Shown in pieces: positions 11,791-21,065 of a stretch of DNA of 64,000 nt. The stretch's first letter is position 1. Each line of letters begins with the position of its first letter. Location of the stretch: the NCBI RefSeq assembly GCF_021228795.1, contig NZ_CP089309.1, positions 3,410,001 through 3,474,000 on the forward strand. Direction: 5' to 3'. A model generated the notes under the pieces. It saw only the letters and a program-made list of their open reading frames with translations. It was not told the DNA's origin and ran no database searches. The DNA comes from Thiocapsa bogorovii (GTDB lineage Bacteria > Pseudomonadota > Gammaproteobacteria > Chromatiales > Chromatiaceae). A program made the position numbers and the translations under genes.

Positions 11791-13326
11791 TTATGTACTG
11801 CTTTCGATCGGGTGTGGTCTGCGTTGATCCCGCTCGGCGCGGCGACAGATCTCACGCGTGAGTCCTTTGAAGACAAAGCGGTGAATGGGTTCCAGTGAAT
11901 ACCAGTAGAGCAGTCCCCAAACCCCGGCCGGGTGCCAGTAGGCCGTCGCCGTAAGGCGTGTGCCACCGTCGGCCAGCGGGGTCAGGTCGAATTCCATCAC
12001 CCCGGCCCCGGGGGCGCGCATCCCGAAGGCCAGGCTGAGGCGTTTCTCCGGCTCGGCGCCGAGCACCTTCCAATGATCGATGCGGTCGCCCGTGCGCACC
12101 TCCTGCGGATGGCGCCGACCGCGCTTGAGTCCGGGGCCGCCGACGGCCCAGTCCATCCATTCCCGGATGGACCAGAGCGTATCCAGATAGTAGTAACGGT
12201 TGTCTCCGCCGATCGCGGACACCAATCGCCAGACCGCGGCCGGATCCGCGCGGGTCTCGGACGTGCCCGAGGCGCGTTTGGCATAGTAGGCGTAATCGAT
12301 ACGTTGATTGCGCACGGCAAAGGCACCCTCGGTCCAACGCGTGATGGGCTCGCCGCTGCGCTCCAGCGCAAACGCGGCATCGACGGCCTCCCGAAATCCC
12401 AGAAGACGTTGGGGGACCAGCCGGCGCGCCTCGGCATCGTCGGCGTAGAAATCGTGCCGCAGACCCTCGATGAGGGCACGCGCCACATTGGTCGGCACCG
12501 ATGTGATGAAGCGCAGCCAGTGGGCCGAAAGCCCCGGGGTCAGCACGGGGACCGGGATGATCCAGGGGCGGCGTTTGCCCGCCGCGTCGGCCAGGATGAA
12601 CATCATCTCCGTGTAGGTCAGGGTCTCGGGGCCAGCGGTATCCAGGCTCAACGAGGCGGCTTCGTCCACCCAGGGCAGCCGGACAAGATAGACCAGCAGA
12701 TTCTCCAGCGCGATGGGCGGTGATTTGGCGCGCACCCAGCGCGGTGTGACCATGACCGGGAGATGATAAACCAGGTCGCGCATCACCTCGAACGCTGCCG
12801 AGCCCGGGCCCACGATGATCCCGGCGCGGATCTCGGTCACGGGGACCGATCCGCGGCGCAGGACCTCGCCCGTGTCGCGTCGCGAGACGATGTGCTCGCT
12901 CACGGCATCGTCCGGGACCAGGCCGCCGAGATAGACGATGCGTCGCACGCCGGCCTCTGCTGCGGCATCAGCGAAGTTGGCGGCCGCTTCCAGGTCGAGA
13001 CGCCCGAAATCGCGCCCCGCCGCCATGGAATGCACCAGGTAATAGGCGACCTCGACGTCCTGCAGCGCGGCGGGCAGTGTCTCGGGCGCAAGTGCGTCCG
13101 CCGGAACGATCTCCACGGCGGGCCAGCCGCGCGCTTCCAGCGCCTCCCGGCTGCGCGAGCTCGCCCGCACGCGCCGTCCTTCGGCGAGCAGGCGCGGAAC
13201 CAAATGCCCGCCGATGTAGCCGCTCGCGCCGAAGACGAGACACAGCCCTCCCGTTCCCTCCGGGGCGGGCTCGGTTTGCGCATGCGTCCGGGCCTTGCTT
13301 GTGCTCACTGCCGTCGCTTCTACCAT
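11791..13326 (-). CDS. NAD(P)-binding SDR-family protein with C-terminal DUF2867 domain
   Basis: 511 residues in two parts. The first about 300 residues form an atypical SDR fold with the dinucleotide motif GASGYIGGHLVPRLL, as in NmrA-like or complex I assembly-type proteins. The last about 160 residues match the DUF2867 pattern (RVGDRIDHW-like segment, FGMRAPGAGVMEFDL, TAYWHPAGVWGLLYWYSLEP). The first 24 residues are polar and not a signal peptide. This two-domain architecture is common in proteobacteria and its substrate is unknown. It is the first gene of the minus-strand group that continues into the men operon. Confidence 0.82.
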   Translation of the reverse strand: MVEATAVSTSKARTHAQTEPAPEGTGGLCLVFGASGYIGGHLVPRLLAEGRRVRASSRSREALEARGWPAVEIVPADALAPETLPAALQDVEVAYYLVHSMAAGRDFGRLDLEAAANFADAAAEAGVRRIVYLGGLVPDDAVSEHIVSRRDTGEVLRRGSVPVTEIRAGIIVGPGSAAFEVMRDLVYHLPVMVTPRWVRAKSPPIALENLLVYLVRLPWVDEAASLSLDTAGPETLTYTEMMFILADAAGKRRPWIIPVPVLTPGLSAHWLRFITSVPTNVARALIEGLRHDFYADDAEARRLVPQRLLGFREAVDAAFALERSGEPITRWTEGAFAVRNQRIDYAYYAKRASGTSETRADPAAVWRLVSAIGGDNRYYYLDTLWSIREWMDWAVGGPGLKRGRRHPQEVRTGDRIDHWKVLGAEPEKRLSLAFGMRAPGAGVMEFDLTPLADGGTRLTATAYWHPAGVWGLLYWYSLEPIHRFVFKGLTREICRRAERDQRRPHPIESST

Positions 13327-13528
13327 CAGAACCCTTCTCCGGCGGTCATCGCCGCCGGCATCGGAGGTTTTTTCCGTCGTCAGTCAGCCGCACTTCACAT
13401 GAACGGGCGAATCACCCCCGGCCTCGAACCGAGGGCCTCGTATCGTTGCCTATCCTCCGCTAGTCTGCGCGGCTCCGCGTTGATGCGGCGCAACAAATGT
13501 CAATTCAGCATGACGGGCCAAGTGTCAA

Positions 13529-14383
13529 GTGAAGTTTACGGCTATTTTGTGTGTTTGTCTGGTCCTAGTGGGTTGTTTTGGACTGGTCACACGGGAGGAC
13601 TCACACACGTCGTCGTTGGACAAGGAAGTCGCCGAGGCGTTGCCCGGCGCCTCTCTTTCATCGAACGGCGATGGTGCCGATCGGCACGTCGAAACCGGCG
13701 TGGTTGACTCGGCGACCGGTTGTGCATTGCATTATCGCTTGTATCGACCGGCAATAGCGCGGACCGAGGATTTGGTCATCCTCGGGCATGGTTTCCTCCG
13801 CAGCCAAGAGCGCATGGTCGATCTGGCGCAAGCCCTCGCCGACGAGGGGATCCCGACCGCGACCCTGGACTTCTGCAACGCGCGATTCTGGGACGGACGG
13901 CATATCCGCAACGGACTGGATATGATCCGCGTGGCCGATGCGCTGGATGCGAAACAGGTGGTCTATGCCGGATTCTCGGCAGGCGGGTTGGCCGCCCTCG
14001 TCGCGGGTCGCAACGATCCGCGCACGCTTGGCGTCGTTGCCCTCGACCTGGTCGACGCCGGTCGTCTCGGCGAGGGGATGGCCGCGGGTCTGGATCGCCC
14101 GCTGATCGGTCTCGTCGGGGATCCGTCGCCCTGCAATGCCCAGAACAACGGTCTCGCGGTGTTCTCCGCCACCGATCGGGCCGCCGTGGAGCGCGTGACG
14201 GGCGCGGAGCACTGCGACTTCGAGTCTCCCACCGACTGGCTCTGCAGGCTGGTCTGCGCACGGGATGCGTCCGAGGAGACATCGCCGCGCCGGGACATCA
14301 TTACGGCAGCCACCGACGCGGTTGCCTCGCTGATCGAGCCACCGTCGGAGGCGCAACACGCGGGTCGATGGGCCGGCGGATGA
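13529..14383 (+). CDS. Predicted alpha/beta-hydrolase lipoprotein
   Basis: 284 residues starting at GTG (VKFTAILCVCLVLVGC). A lipobox LVGC at about residue 16 predicts an acylated, membrane-anchored periplasmic protein. The rest resembles dienelactone-hydrolase/PET-hydrolase-like alpha/beta hydrolases, with LVILGHGFLRSQ before the fold, a nucleophile elbow GFSAGG and a C-terminal GAEHCDFE that could carry the catalytic histidine. The gene stands alone and is convergent with the next, minus-strand gene. Substrate is not predictable. Confidence 0.72.
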   Translation: MKFTAILCVCLVLVGCFGLVTREDSHTSSLDKEVAEALPGASLSSNGDGADRHVETGVVDSATGCALHYRLYRPAIARTEDLVILGHGFLRSQERMVDLAQALADEGIPTATLDFCNARFWDGRHIRNGLDMIRVADALDAKQVVYAGFSAGGLAALVAGRNDPRTLGVVALDLVDAGRLGEGMAAGLDRPLIGLVGDPSPCNAQNNGLAVFSATDRAAVERVTGAEHCDFESPTDWLCRLVCARDASEETSPRRDIITAATDAVASLIEPPSEAQHAGRWAGG

Positions 14384-14398
14384 CGTCTCGGTCGTCTC

Positions 14399-14848
14399 TC
14401 AGCGTCCGAGTCCGGCCGAGAGACCAGAATCGAAACGCCCGACCAGGATCAAGCCCGCCAAACCGCCGTAGAAGCAAAGCGAGCCGAGAGGAATGCTCGC
14501 GAGCGTCCAGAGCCAGGCGAGCGCCGCCGCCGAGACACAGATCGCCGCAGAATAGCCGATCGCAACCGGCCGCGCGATCGGATGACCGAACCGCCAAGAC
14601 ACAAGTGCGGCCGCCGCCAAGGCGATGATCCCCTTGATCCCGACCATCGCGTGTAGGAGTCGGACCAGATCCGGATCCATCGCACCCGCGGCCGAGAACG
14701 GCGCCGTGACTACGGCTGTCACCGCGGCGGTGGCGGCGATCGCGAAGACGAGCGCAATCCTCCGGTTGAGCGGGCGCTCGGGGATCTCCTTCCGGGTCCG
14801 GATAACGGCTCGATCAAGGACGGATGTCAACGATGCATACATGCTCAT
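14399..14848 (-). CDS. Small predicted inner-membrane protein
   Basis: About 149 residues, largely hydrophobic, with four likely transmembrane helices (for example ALVFAIAATAAVTAVVTA, IIALAAAALVSW, AAICVSAAALAWLWT and LCFYGGLAGLILVG) behind a basic N-terminus (RTRKEIPERPLNRR). I do not recognise a family. The start at 14848 (MSMYASLT) is preferred to the ATG at 14872. It ends 16 bases from the convergent lipoprotein gene. Confidence 0.55.
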   Translation of the reverse strand: MSMYASLTSVLDRAVIRTRKEIPERPLNRRIALVFAIAATAAVTAVVTAPFSAAGAMDPDLVRLLHAMVGIKGIIALAAAALVSWRFGHPIARPVAIGYSAAICVSAAALAWLWTLASIPLGSLCFYGGLAGLILVGRFDSGLSAGLGR

Positions 14849-14911
14849 ACGATCACCCCGGCGGTTGTCCACAACAGGTCGAATAGCACTCGCAGGCTAG
14901 ATGCCGACAGC

Positions 14912-16789
14912 TCAGACTTCAACCCCGCCCGATGCGATTGAGTCCGCCTTCAGATACCAGACGACCGACCAGGCCGGCAGACGGTTCGCGTACAAGTCCG
15001 CGCCGGCCTCGGGCGGCTCGAGATGCAGAAGGGTGGCGTCGATGTGCGGCGAGGGCTCGGGGAGTCTAAGCTCGGCGTCACTCAGATTGGCGCCGAGTAC
15101 GAGCCGGGTGCCGTCGACCAGCTCCCAGCACACCGAGACTCCTTGGTCGCCGAGCCGGGCGAATTCGGCCGCACCTCCACGAATGCGTTCGATGCGCGGG
15201 ACGATCTCGCGTCGCCGCAGCTCGAGCAGCTTGCGATGGAAGGCGAGCCATTCTCGGTGTCGGGGCTCGCTCGCGCTGTTCCAGTCGAGCTTGCAGCGGG
15301 TGAAGGTCTCCGGATCGTTGGGGTCCGGAATGGATCGGCGCACCGCCCGTTCGGCGAAGGCGGCGAACCTTGCGAATTCCTGACGGCGCCCTTCGCTGAC
15401 GGATCGGGCGAGCTCTTCGCCGAAATCGCAGAAAAACAGGAAGGGGGTCTGTGCCATCCATTCCTCGCCCATGAAGAGCAACGGCGGGGAGGGGGCCAGC
15501 AGCAGGATCGCCAGCATGGCCTTGAGTGTTTCGGGGCTCGCCAGCGTATGGAGACGTTCGCCGAAGGCGCGATTACCGACCTGATCGTGCGTTTGCAGCC
15601 AGTTGACGAAGGCGTCCGGCGGCAGATCGGCACTCCGCTCGCCGCGCGGCTTGCCGTGACGAAACCGCGAAGGCTCACCTTGAAAAGCGAAGCCCTCGGC
15701 GAGGCAGCGTGCCAGATCATAGAGCGGCCGATCGGCATAGTCGGCGTAATAGCCGTCGCGTTCGCCGGTCGCGATCAGGTGCGCGACATGATGAAAGTCG
15801 TCGTTCCACTGCGCGGTGTAACGGCGCGGTGCGCCCCTGTCGTCTCGGGCGAGGTAGCCCGCCGCGTTGCTGTCGTTCTCGAGGATCAGATGGATGCACC
15901 TGTCACGTCCGGGACCGGCGCGCACGGTCTCGGCGAGATCGGTGAGAACGTCGGGGTGCGAGTCGTCGAGGATCGCGTGGACGGCGTCCAGTCGCAGACC
16001 GTCGAACTCGTATTCGTTCAGCCAATAGAGCGCGTTGTGTATGAAGAAGGCACGCACCTCGCGGCTCTCGGGGCCGTCGAAATTGATTGCGGCACCCCAG
16101 GGTGTATGGTGGTGCTCGGTGAAGAACTGGGGCGCATAAAGATGAAGATAGTTGCCCTCGGGTCCGAAGTGGTTGTAGACGACATCGAGGAACACCATCA
16201 GCCCCCGTCGATGCGCCTCCAGCACCAGACGCTTGAGGTCGTCGGGGCGACCGTAGCTCGCGTCGGGGGCGAAGAGCAGGGCGCCGTCGTAGCCCCAATT
16301 GCGCTGGCCGGGGAAATCCGCGACGGGCATCAGTTGGATCGCGGTGATGCCGAGTGCGACCAGATGGTCCAGCCGCTCGATCGCGGCGTCGAAGCTGCCC
16401 TCGCGGGTAAAGGTGCCGATGTGTAGCTCGTAGCAGACCGCCTCGTGCCAAGGCCGTCCCTGCCATGCGTGCGTGCCCCAGTCGAAGGCCGCCGGATCGA
16501 TGACCTCGCTCGGTCCGTGCACGTCCTGTGGTTGAAAACGCGAGGCGGGATCCGGAACCTCGATGCCGCCATCGATACGGTAGCTGTAGAGGGTCCCCTG
16601 GCGCGCCTCGGCGGTCCGGCATTCGAACCAGCCGGCGCCGGTGGCCGGCATCTCCAGACAGCGCTCGCCCACGGGATGTTTCAGACAGAGCTCGATCCGC
16701 CGTGCGGCGGGCGCCCACAGCCGAAACCGCACGGATCCGTCGCGCTCGACCGCGGCCCCGAAGGGCATCGTCTGTTGCCGTGCTGTCAT
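14912..16789 (-). CDS. treZ: Malto-oligosyltrehalose trehalohydrolase
   Basis: A GH13 enzyme of 625 residues that releases trehalose from maltooligosyltrehalose. An N-terminal CBM48/E-set domain (about 1-100) precedes the barrel with the four GH13 regions: DVVYNHFGPEG, GLRLDAVHAI (nucleophile Asp), LILENDSN (acid/base Glu) and THDQVGNR. FMGEEWMAQTPFLFF is typical for TreZ. The ATG at 16789 is preceded by a strong AAGGGGG ribosome site about 5 bases away, which decides this start over 16858. No treY or treX is in the window, so the partner enzyme must lie elsewhere. Confidence 0.94.
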   Translation of the reverse strand: MTARQQTMPFGAAVERDGSVRFRLWAPAARRIELCLKHPVGERCLEMPATGAGWFECRTAEARQGTLYSYRIDGGIEVPDPASRFQPQDVHGPSEVIDPAAFDWGTHAWQGRPWHEAVCYELHIGTFTREGSFDAAIERLDHLVALGITAIQLMPVADFPGQRNWGYDGALLFAPDASYGRPDDLKRLVLEAHRRGLMVFLDVVYNHFGPEGNYLHLYAPQFFTEHHHTPWGAAINFDGPESREVRAFFIHNALYWLNEYEFDGLRLDAVHAILDDSHPDVLTDLAETVRAGPGRDRCIHLILENDSNAAGYLARDDRGAPRRYTAQWNDDFHHVAHLIATGERDGYYADYADRPLYDLARCLAEGFAFQGEPSRFRHGKPRGERSADLPPDAFVNWLQTHDQVGNRAFGERLHTLASPETLKAMLAILLLAPSPPLLFMGEEWMAQTPFLFFCDFGEELARSVSEGRRQEFARFAAFAERAVRRSIPDPNDPETFTRCKLDWNSASEPRHREWLAFHRKLLELRRREIVPRIERIRGGAAEFARLGDQGVSVCWELVDGTRLVLGANLSDAELRLPEPSPHIDATLLHLEPPEAGADLYANRLPAWSVVWYLKADSIASGGVEV

Positions 16790-17249
16790 CCGACCCCCTT
16801 GATCCCGATTGCGATTCGAAAGCGCCGTTGGTCGATGTCTTCGACCTCCGAGATCCACCCCCCTAATCCTGTCGCAGCAGCATTTGTCGAGACCGGGTGC
16901 CCCATCCGAGGAGAGATGACCCTTGGGGTCTGTCTCGACGGCGGAGTGATTTCAGGATCCTGCGTGCCGAACATCGACTGCTTTCTCGGCCTCGTCAATG
17001 CCTATAATACTCAGAGACACCCCGCGGGTCAGGGCAGCGAGGTTCGGCGGAAGTGACCCCCGGCCGCCGAAACGAACGAACGGTTGCCCTCGTCGAGCAC
17101 GTCATGTTGCCACTGGCGTTCCATAGAGGTGCGTCACGCGTTGCAACACCGACCCGTATGGGCGGCGGTTCCCGTCCAAGACCTCTTGGAGCTACTGTGA
17201 GCAACGAGCCGATCCGAAGCCGCTGCCCGGATGATTCGGGTCCTGTTAC
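16790..17249 (+). other. Intergenic region with a possible promoter
   Basis: About 460 bases between the divergent treZ and yhiI-type genes without a convincing gene. A perfect TATAAT lies at 17003-17008 on the plus strand, but no good -35 box is found 16-18 bases upstream. It could drive the exporter operon starting at 17250 with a leader of about 240 bases. Otherwise no repeat or RNA structure was recognised. Confidence 0.35.
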
Positions 17250-18347
17250 ATGACCCGATCGGGGCGCAAATTGATTGCGGGAGTGGTCCTCGTCCTGCTT
17301 CTCGCCGCCGCCATGGCGAGCTGGATGCGCGTCGGCGGCGGGGATCCGAGGGCTCTTCCGGGGTTTCTGCCGGGTGCGCTGCGCGGCTGGCTGGGTGATT
17401 CCCCGCTGCCCGAGGGCTTTGCGATGGGCAACGGTCGGATCGAGGCGACCGAGGTGGATGTCGCGACCAAGCTCGCCGGCCGCTTGTCGGAGGTGCGGGT
17501 TCAGGAAGGCGACCGCGTCGAGCAGGGGCAGGTCGTCGCGGTGCTCGATACCGAAGCCTTGCAGGCCCATAAACGACAGGCGCGGGCGGAGCTGCGGCAG
17601 GCCGAGCAGGAGCGTCAGCATGCACTCGCCGTGGTGGAGCAGCGCGAGAGCGAGCTGGACTTTGCCCGCCGCGATCTCGACCGGCTGCAGCGGCTCTCGC
17701 GCACCGATCAATTCGTCTCCGAAGAGCAGGTCGATCAGGCACGCACCGGCGTGCGCAGCGCCGAGGTGGCGCTGCGGGCGTCCCTTGTCCAGGTGGTCGC
17801 GGCCGAGGCGGCGATCGAGGCGGCACAGGCGAGCATCGAGCGCGTCGAGGTCGACATCGCCGACAGTGCCCTCGAGGCCCCGCGCGGCGGACGTGTGCTT
17901 TACCGTCTGGCGGAGCCGGGCGAGGTGCTGGGTGTGGGCGGTAAGGTCCTGACGCTGCTCGATCTCGGCGACGTCTACATGGTCATCTTCCTGCCCACAC
18001 CGGCGGCAGGACGGGTCCCTTTGGGTGCGCCGGCGCGGATCGTACTGGATGCCGCGCCCGAGTATGTGGTCCCTGCGGAGGTCTCCTTCGTCGCTCCGCG
18101 CGCCCAGTTCACACCCAAACAAGTGGAGACGCAGAGCGTGCGCGAGTCACTCTCTTTCCGCGTCAAGGTGCGCATCGCTCCCGAGCTGCTCGCGCGTTAC
18201 GAGTCGCTGGTGAAGACCGGGCTCCCGGGCGTCGCCTACGTGCAGTTGCGGCCCGATTTGCCCTGGCCCGAGCATCTGGAACCGAGACTACCGCCCCCGA
18301 GGTCATCGCTATGGCCGAGCACGCCGCCGGCCCCGTCGTCCGACTGA
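17250..18347 (+). CDS. yhiI: HlyD/YhiI-type periplasmic adaptor protein
   Basis: A membrane-fusion (adaptor) protein of 365 residues. It has an uncleaved N-terminal anchor (LIAGVVLVLLLAAAMASW, about 8-25), a lipoyl half-motif after NGRIEATEVDVATKLAGRL, a long alpha-helical hairpin (about 100-200, rich in A, E, Q, R) and a second lipoyl half with DSALEAPRGGRVLYRLAEPGE. It would link the inner-membrane ABC exporter encoded by the next two genes to an outer-membrane factor. It overlaps rbbA by 37 bases. The symbol follows the yhiI-rbbA-yhhJ order known from enterobacteria; the substrate is unknown. Confidence 0.85.
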   Translation: MTRSGRKLIAGVVLVLLLAAAMASWMRVGGGDPRALPGFLPGALRGWLGDSPLPEGFAMGNGRIEATEVDVATKLAGRLSEVRVQEGDRVEQGQVVAVLDTEALQAHKRQARAELRQAEQERQHALAVVEQRESELDFARRDLDRLQRLSRTDQFVSEEQVDQARTGVRSAEVALRASLVQVVAAEAAIEAAQASIERVEVDIADSALEAPRGGRVLYRLAEPGEVLGVGGKVLTLLDLGDVYMVIFLPTPAAGRVPLGAPARIVLDAAPEYVVPAEVSFVAPRAQFTPKQVETQSVRESLSFRVKVRIAPELLARYESLVKTGLPGVAYVQLRPDLPWPEHLEPRLPPPRSSLWPSTPPAPSSD

Positions 18348-21064
18348 GCGGTTTGAGCCACGCCTATCCGGGTGTCGATGCCGTCCGGGGGGTGGCGCTC
18401 GAGCTGCCTGCCGGTCGGCTGATCGGTTTGATCGGGCCGGACGGGGTCGGCAAATCGACCCTGCTCGGGATCATCGCCGGGGTGCGCCAGATCCAGTCCG
18501 GCCGTGTCGAGGTGCTCGGGCACGACCTGCGGCAGCGTCGCGCGCGCGACGCCGTGATCGAGCGCATCGCCTATATGCCCCAGGGGCTCGGTCGCAATCT
18601 CTACCCCAGCCTCTCGGTACGAGAGAACCTGGATTTCTTCGGTCGTCTGTTCGGACAGGACAAGGCGACCCGGGCGGAGCGTATCGCCGAGTTGACGGCG
18701 GCCACCGGTCTTGCTACCTTCACCGAGCGTCCGGCAATGAACCTCTCCGGCGGGATGAAGCAGAAGCTCGGGCTCTGCTGCGCGCTCATCCATGCCCCCG
18801 AGCTCTTGATTCTCGACGAGCCCACCACCGGGGTGGATCCGCTCTCTCGTCGCCGCTTTTGGGAGCTGATGGAGCGGTTGCGGCGAGGTCGCCCGGACTT
18901 GAGCATCCTGGTGTCCACGGCCTATATGGAGGAGGCCGCGCGCTTCGATACCCTGATCGCGATGGACGCCGGCCGGGTGCTGGCCAGCGGCACCGTGCGT
19001 GAGCTGTGTGCACGCACGGGCGAACGCGATATGGAGTCGGTCTTCGTCGCGCTGCTGCCCGAGGAGCGCCGCGGCGGTCATCGGCGTTTGGTGGTGCCGC
19101 CTCGCAACCCCGAGGGCGAAGGGCCGCCCGCCATCCGTGCGGAAGGTCTGACCCGGCGCTTCGGCGACTTCACGGCCGTCGACCGGGTCAGTCTCTCGAT
19201 CCACAAGGGCGAGATCTTCGGCTTTCTCGGCTCCAACGGCAGCGGCAAGACCACGACCATGCGGATGTTGACCGGCCTCCTGCCGGTCAGCGAGGGCGAG
19301 GCGTGGGTCTTCGACCGGCCGGTGGATGTCGAGAATGCGGCGCTGCGCCGACGTCTGGGTTTCATGTCCCAGTCCTTTTCGCTCTACGGCGAGCTCAGCG
19401 TGCGGCAGAATCTCGATCTGCACGCGCGGCTGTATCGACTGCCCGCGCAGCAGATCCCCGCACGCATCGCAGAGCTCACCGAGCGCTTCGATCTCGCGCG
19501 CGTGATCGATGCACGCGCCGAGGCGCTGCCGCTCGGGGTTCGCCAGAGTCTATCGCTCGCAGTAGCGGTGATCCACGCCCCCGAGCTCCTGATCCTCGAC
19601 GAGCCGACCTCGGGGGTCGATCCGATCGCCCGAGATCGCTTTTGGGAGCAGCTCCTCATGCTCTCGCGCGAGCAGGGGGTGACCATCTTCATCTCCACGC
19701 ACTTCATGAACGAGGCCGAGCGTTGCGACCGCATCTCGCTGATGCACGGCGGCCGTGTCCTCGACGAGGGAACCCCCGCCGCCATCAAGGCCCGGCAGGG
19801 CGCGCAGACGCTGGAGGACGCCTTCATCGCCTACATGGAGCAGGGTGCCGCGGGCGCGGGCGAGGAGACCGTGGCCGAGCGGGAGACCGGGCAGGATCCC
19901 GTGCTCCCGCGGCGGATGCGCAAACCGCCTCGGTCCACGGGCTTTTCACTTCGCCGGCTCTGGGCCTATGCCCGGCGCGAAGGCACGGAGATTCGGCGCG
20001 ACCCGATTCGACTCGCCTTTGCCCTGCTCGGGCCGGTGATCATGATGATCGCCATGGGCTACGGGATCTCGTTCGACGTCGACGAGATCGCCTACGCCGT
20101 GCTCGACCACGACCGTACCCCGGCGAGCCGCGACTACCTGGAGCACTTCGCCGGCTCGACCTGGTTCTCCGAACAGGCGCCGCTGGCCGATGCAGAGCAG
20201 ATGTGGCGGCGCCTCGAGAGCGGTCGACTGGCCGTAGCGATCGAGATCCCTCCGGGATTCGGCCGTGCCTCGACCCGTGGCTCGGGCCCCGAGGTCGGCG
20301 TCATGATCGACGGGGCCGTCCCCTTTCGCAGCGATGCCATCCGCGGCTATGTCGAGGGCGTGCACCGCGGCTATCTGGAGGCTCGCGGCGCCGATCCGTC
20401 CGCGGGCCCGAGCGCATCTCCGGTGAGCGTCGAGACGCGTTTTCGCTACAACCAGGACTTCAAGAGCGTCTACGCCATGGTGCCGGGGATCCTGATGCTG
20501 CTGCTCATCATGATCCCGGCGACCATGACCGCGGTGGGGGTGGTTCGAGAAAAAGAGCTCGGCTCCATCACCAACCTCTACGCCACACCGACCAAGGGCG
20601 GGGAATTTCTGCTCGGCAAGCAGCTCCCCTACGTGGGTCTCGCGCTCCTGAGCTATTTGATGCTCCTGCTGATGGCGCTCTTTCTGTTTCGGGTGCCGCT
20701 GACCGGGAGCCTGGTCGGGCTCACGCTCGGGGCGGTGCTTTTCGTTTTCGCGAGCACCGGCCTTGGACTGCTCATGTCCACCTTCATGCGCACCCAGATC
20801 GCGGCCGTATTCGGAACGGCCATCGTCAGCTCCATGCCGACCATCCTCTTCTCCGGCATGTTGGTGCCCGTCTCTGCGCTGACCGGACCTGCGCGGATCA
20901 TGGGCTATGGCTTTCCGAGTGCATGGTTCAATCACGTGAGTGTGGGGAGCTTCACCAAAGGGCTGACCCCGGGCGACCTCTGGTTGGACTATCTGGTGCT
21001 TGCGGCCTTCGGGCTCGCCTTCTTCCTGCTCGGGCTTGCCCTGCTTCGCACCCGGGAGCGCTGA
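18311..21064 (+). CDS. rbbA: RbbA-type fused ABC ATPase/permease
   Basis: 917 residues: two ABC ATPase domains in tandem followed by an ABC-2 type membrane domain. The first Walker A is GPDGVGKS with signature LSGGMKQK and Walker B LLILDEPTTGVDP. The second Walker A is GSNGSGKT, its signature is degenerate (LPLGVRQS), and its Walker B is LLILDEPTSGVDP. From about residue 545 there is a membrane anchor, a large extracytoplasmic loop and a C-terminal block of five hydrophobic segments. This layout is that of RbbA. It overlaps the adaptor gene and is followed after 1 base by the second permease, giving a complete exporter apart from the outer-membrane channel. Confidence 0.9.
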   Translation: MAEHAAGPVVRLSGLSHAYPGVDAVRGVALELPAGRLIGLIGPDGVGKSTLLGIIAGVRQIQSGRVEVLGHDLRQRRARDAVIERIAYMPQGLGRNLYPSLSVRENLDFFGRLFGQDKATRAERIAELTAATGLATFTERPAMNLSGGMKQKLGLCCALIHAPELLILDEPTTGVDPLSRRRFWELMERLRRGRPDLSILVSTAYMEEAARFDTLIAMDAGRVLASGTVRELCARTGERDMESVFVALLPEERRGGHRRLVVPPRNPEGEGPPAIRAEGLTRRFGDFTAVDRVSLSIHKGEIFGFLGSNGSGKTTTMRMLTGLLPVSEGEAWVFDRPVDVENAALRRRLGFMSQSFSLYGELSVRQNLDLHARLYRLPAQQIPARIAELTERFDLARVIDARAEALPLGVRQSLSLAVAVIHAPELLILDEPTSGVDPIARDRFWEQLLMLSREQGVTIFISTHFMNEAERCDRISLMHGGRVLDEGTPAAIKARQGAQTLEDAFIAYMEQGAAGAGEETVAERETGQDPVLPRRMRKPPRSTGFSLRRLWAYARREGTEIRRDPIRLAFALLGPVIMMIAMGYGISFDVDEIAYAVLDHDRTPASRDYLEHFAGSTWFSEQAPLADAEQMWRRLESGRLAVAIEIPPGFGRASTRGSGPEVGVMIDGAVPFRSDAIRGYVEGVHRGYLEARGADPSAGPSASPVSVETRFRYNQDFKSVYAMVPGILMLLLIMIPATMTAVGVVREKELGSITNLYATPTKGGEFLLGKQLPYVGLALLSYLMLLLMALFLFRVPLTGSLVGLTLGAVLFVFASTGLGLLMSTFMRTQIAAVFGTAIVSSMPTILFSGMLVPVSALTGPARIMGYGFPSAWFNHVSVGSFTKGLTPGDLWLDYLVLAAFGLAFFLLGLALLRTRER

Positions 21065-21065
21065 G

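Noticed and set aside
15023-16426. A 467-codon plus-strand frame opposite treZ
   Set aside because: treZ shows all GH13 motifs on the minus strand; the plus frame has no recognisable domain.
16995-18122. A 375-codon minus-strand frame opposite the yhiI-type adaptor
   Set aside because: The adaptor has an anchor and lipoyl motifs and overlaps rbbA; the antisense frame is composition noise.
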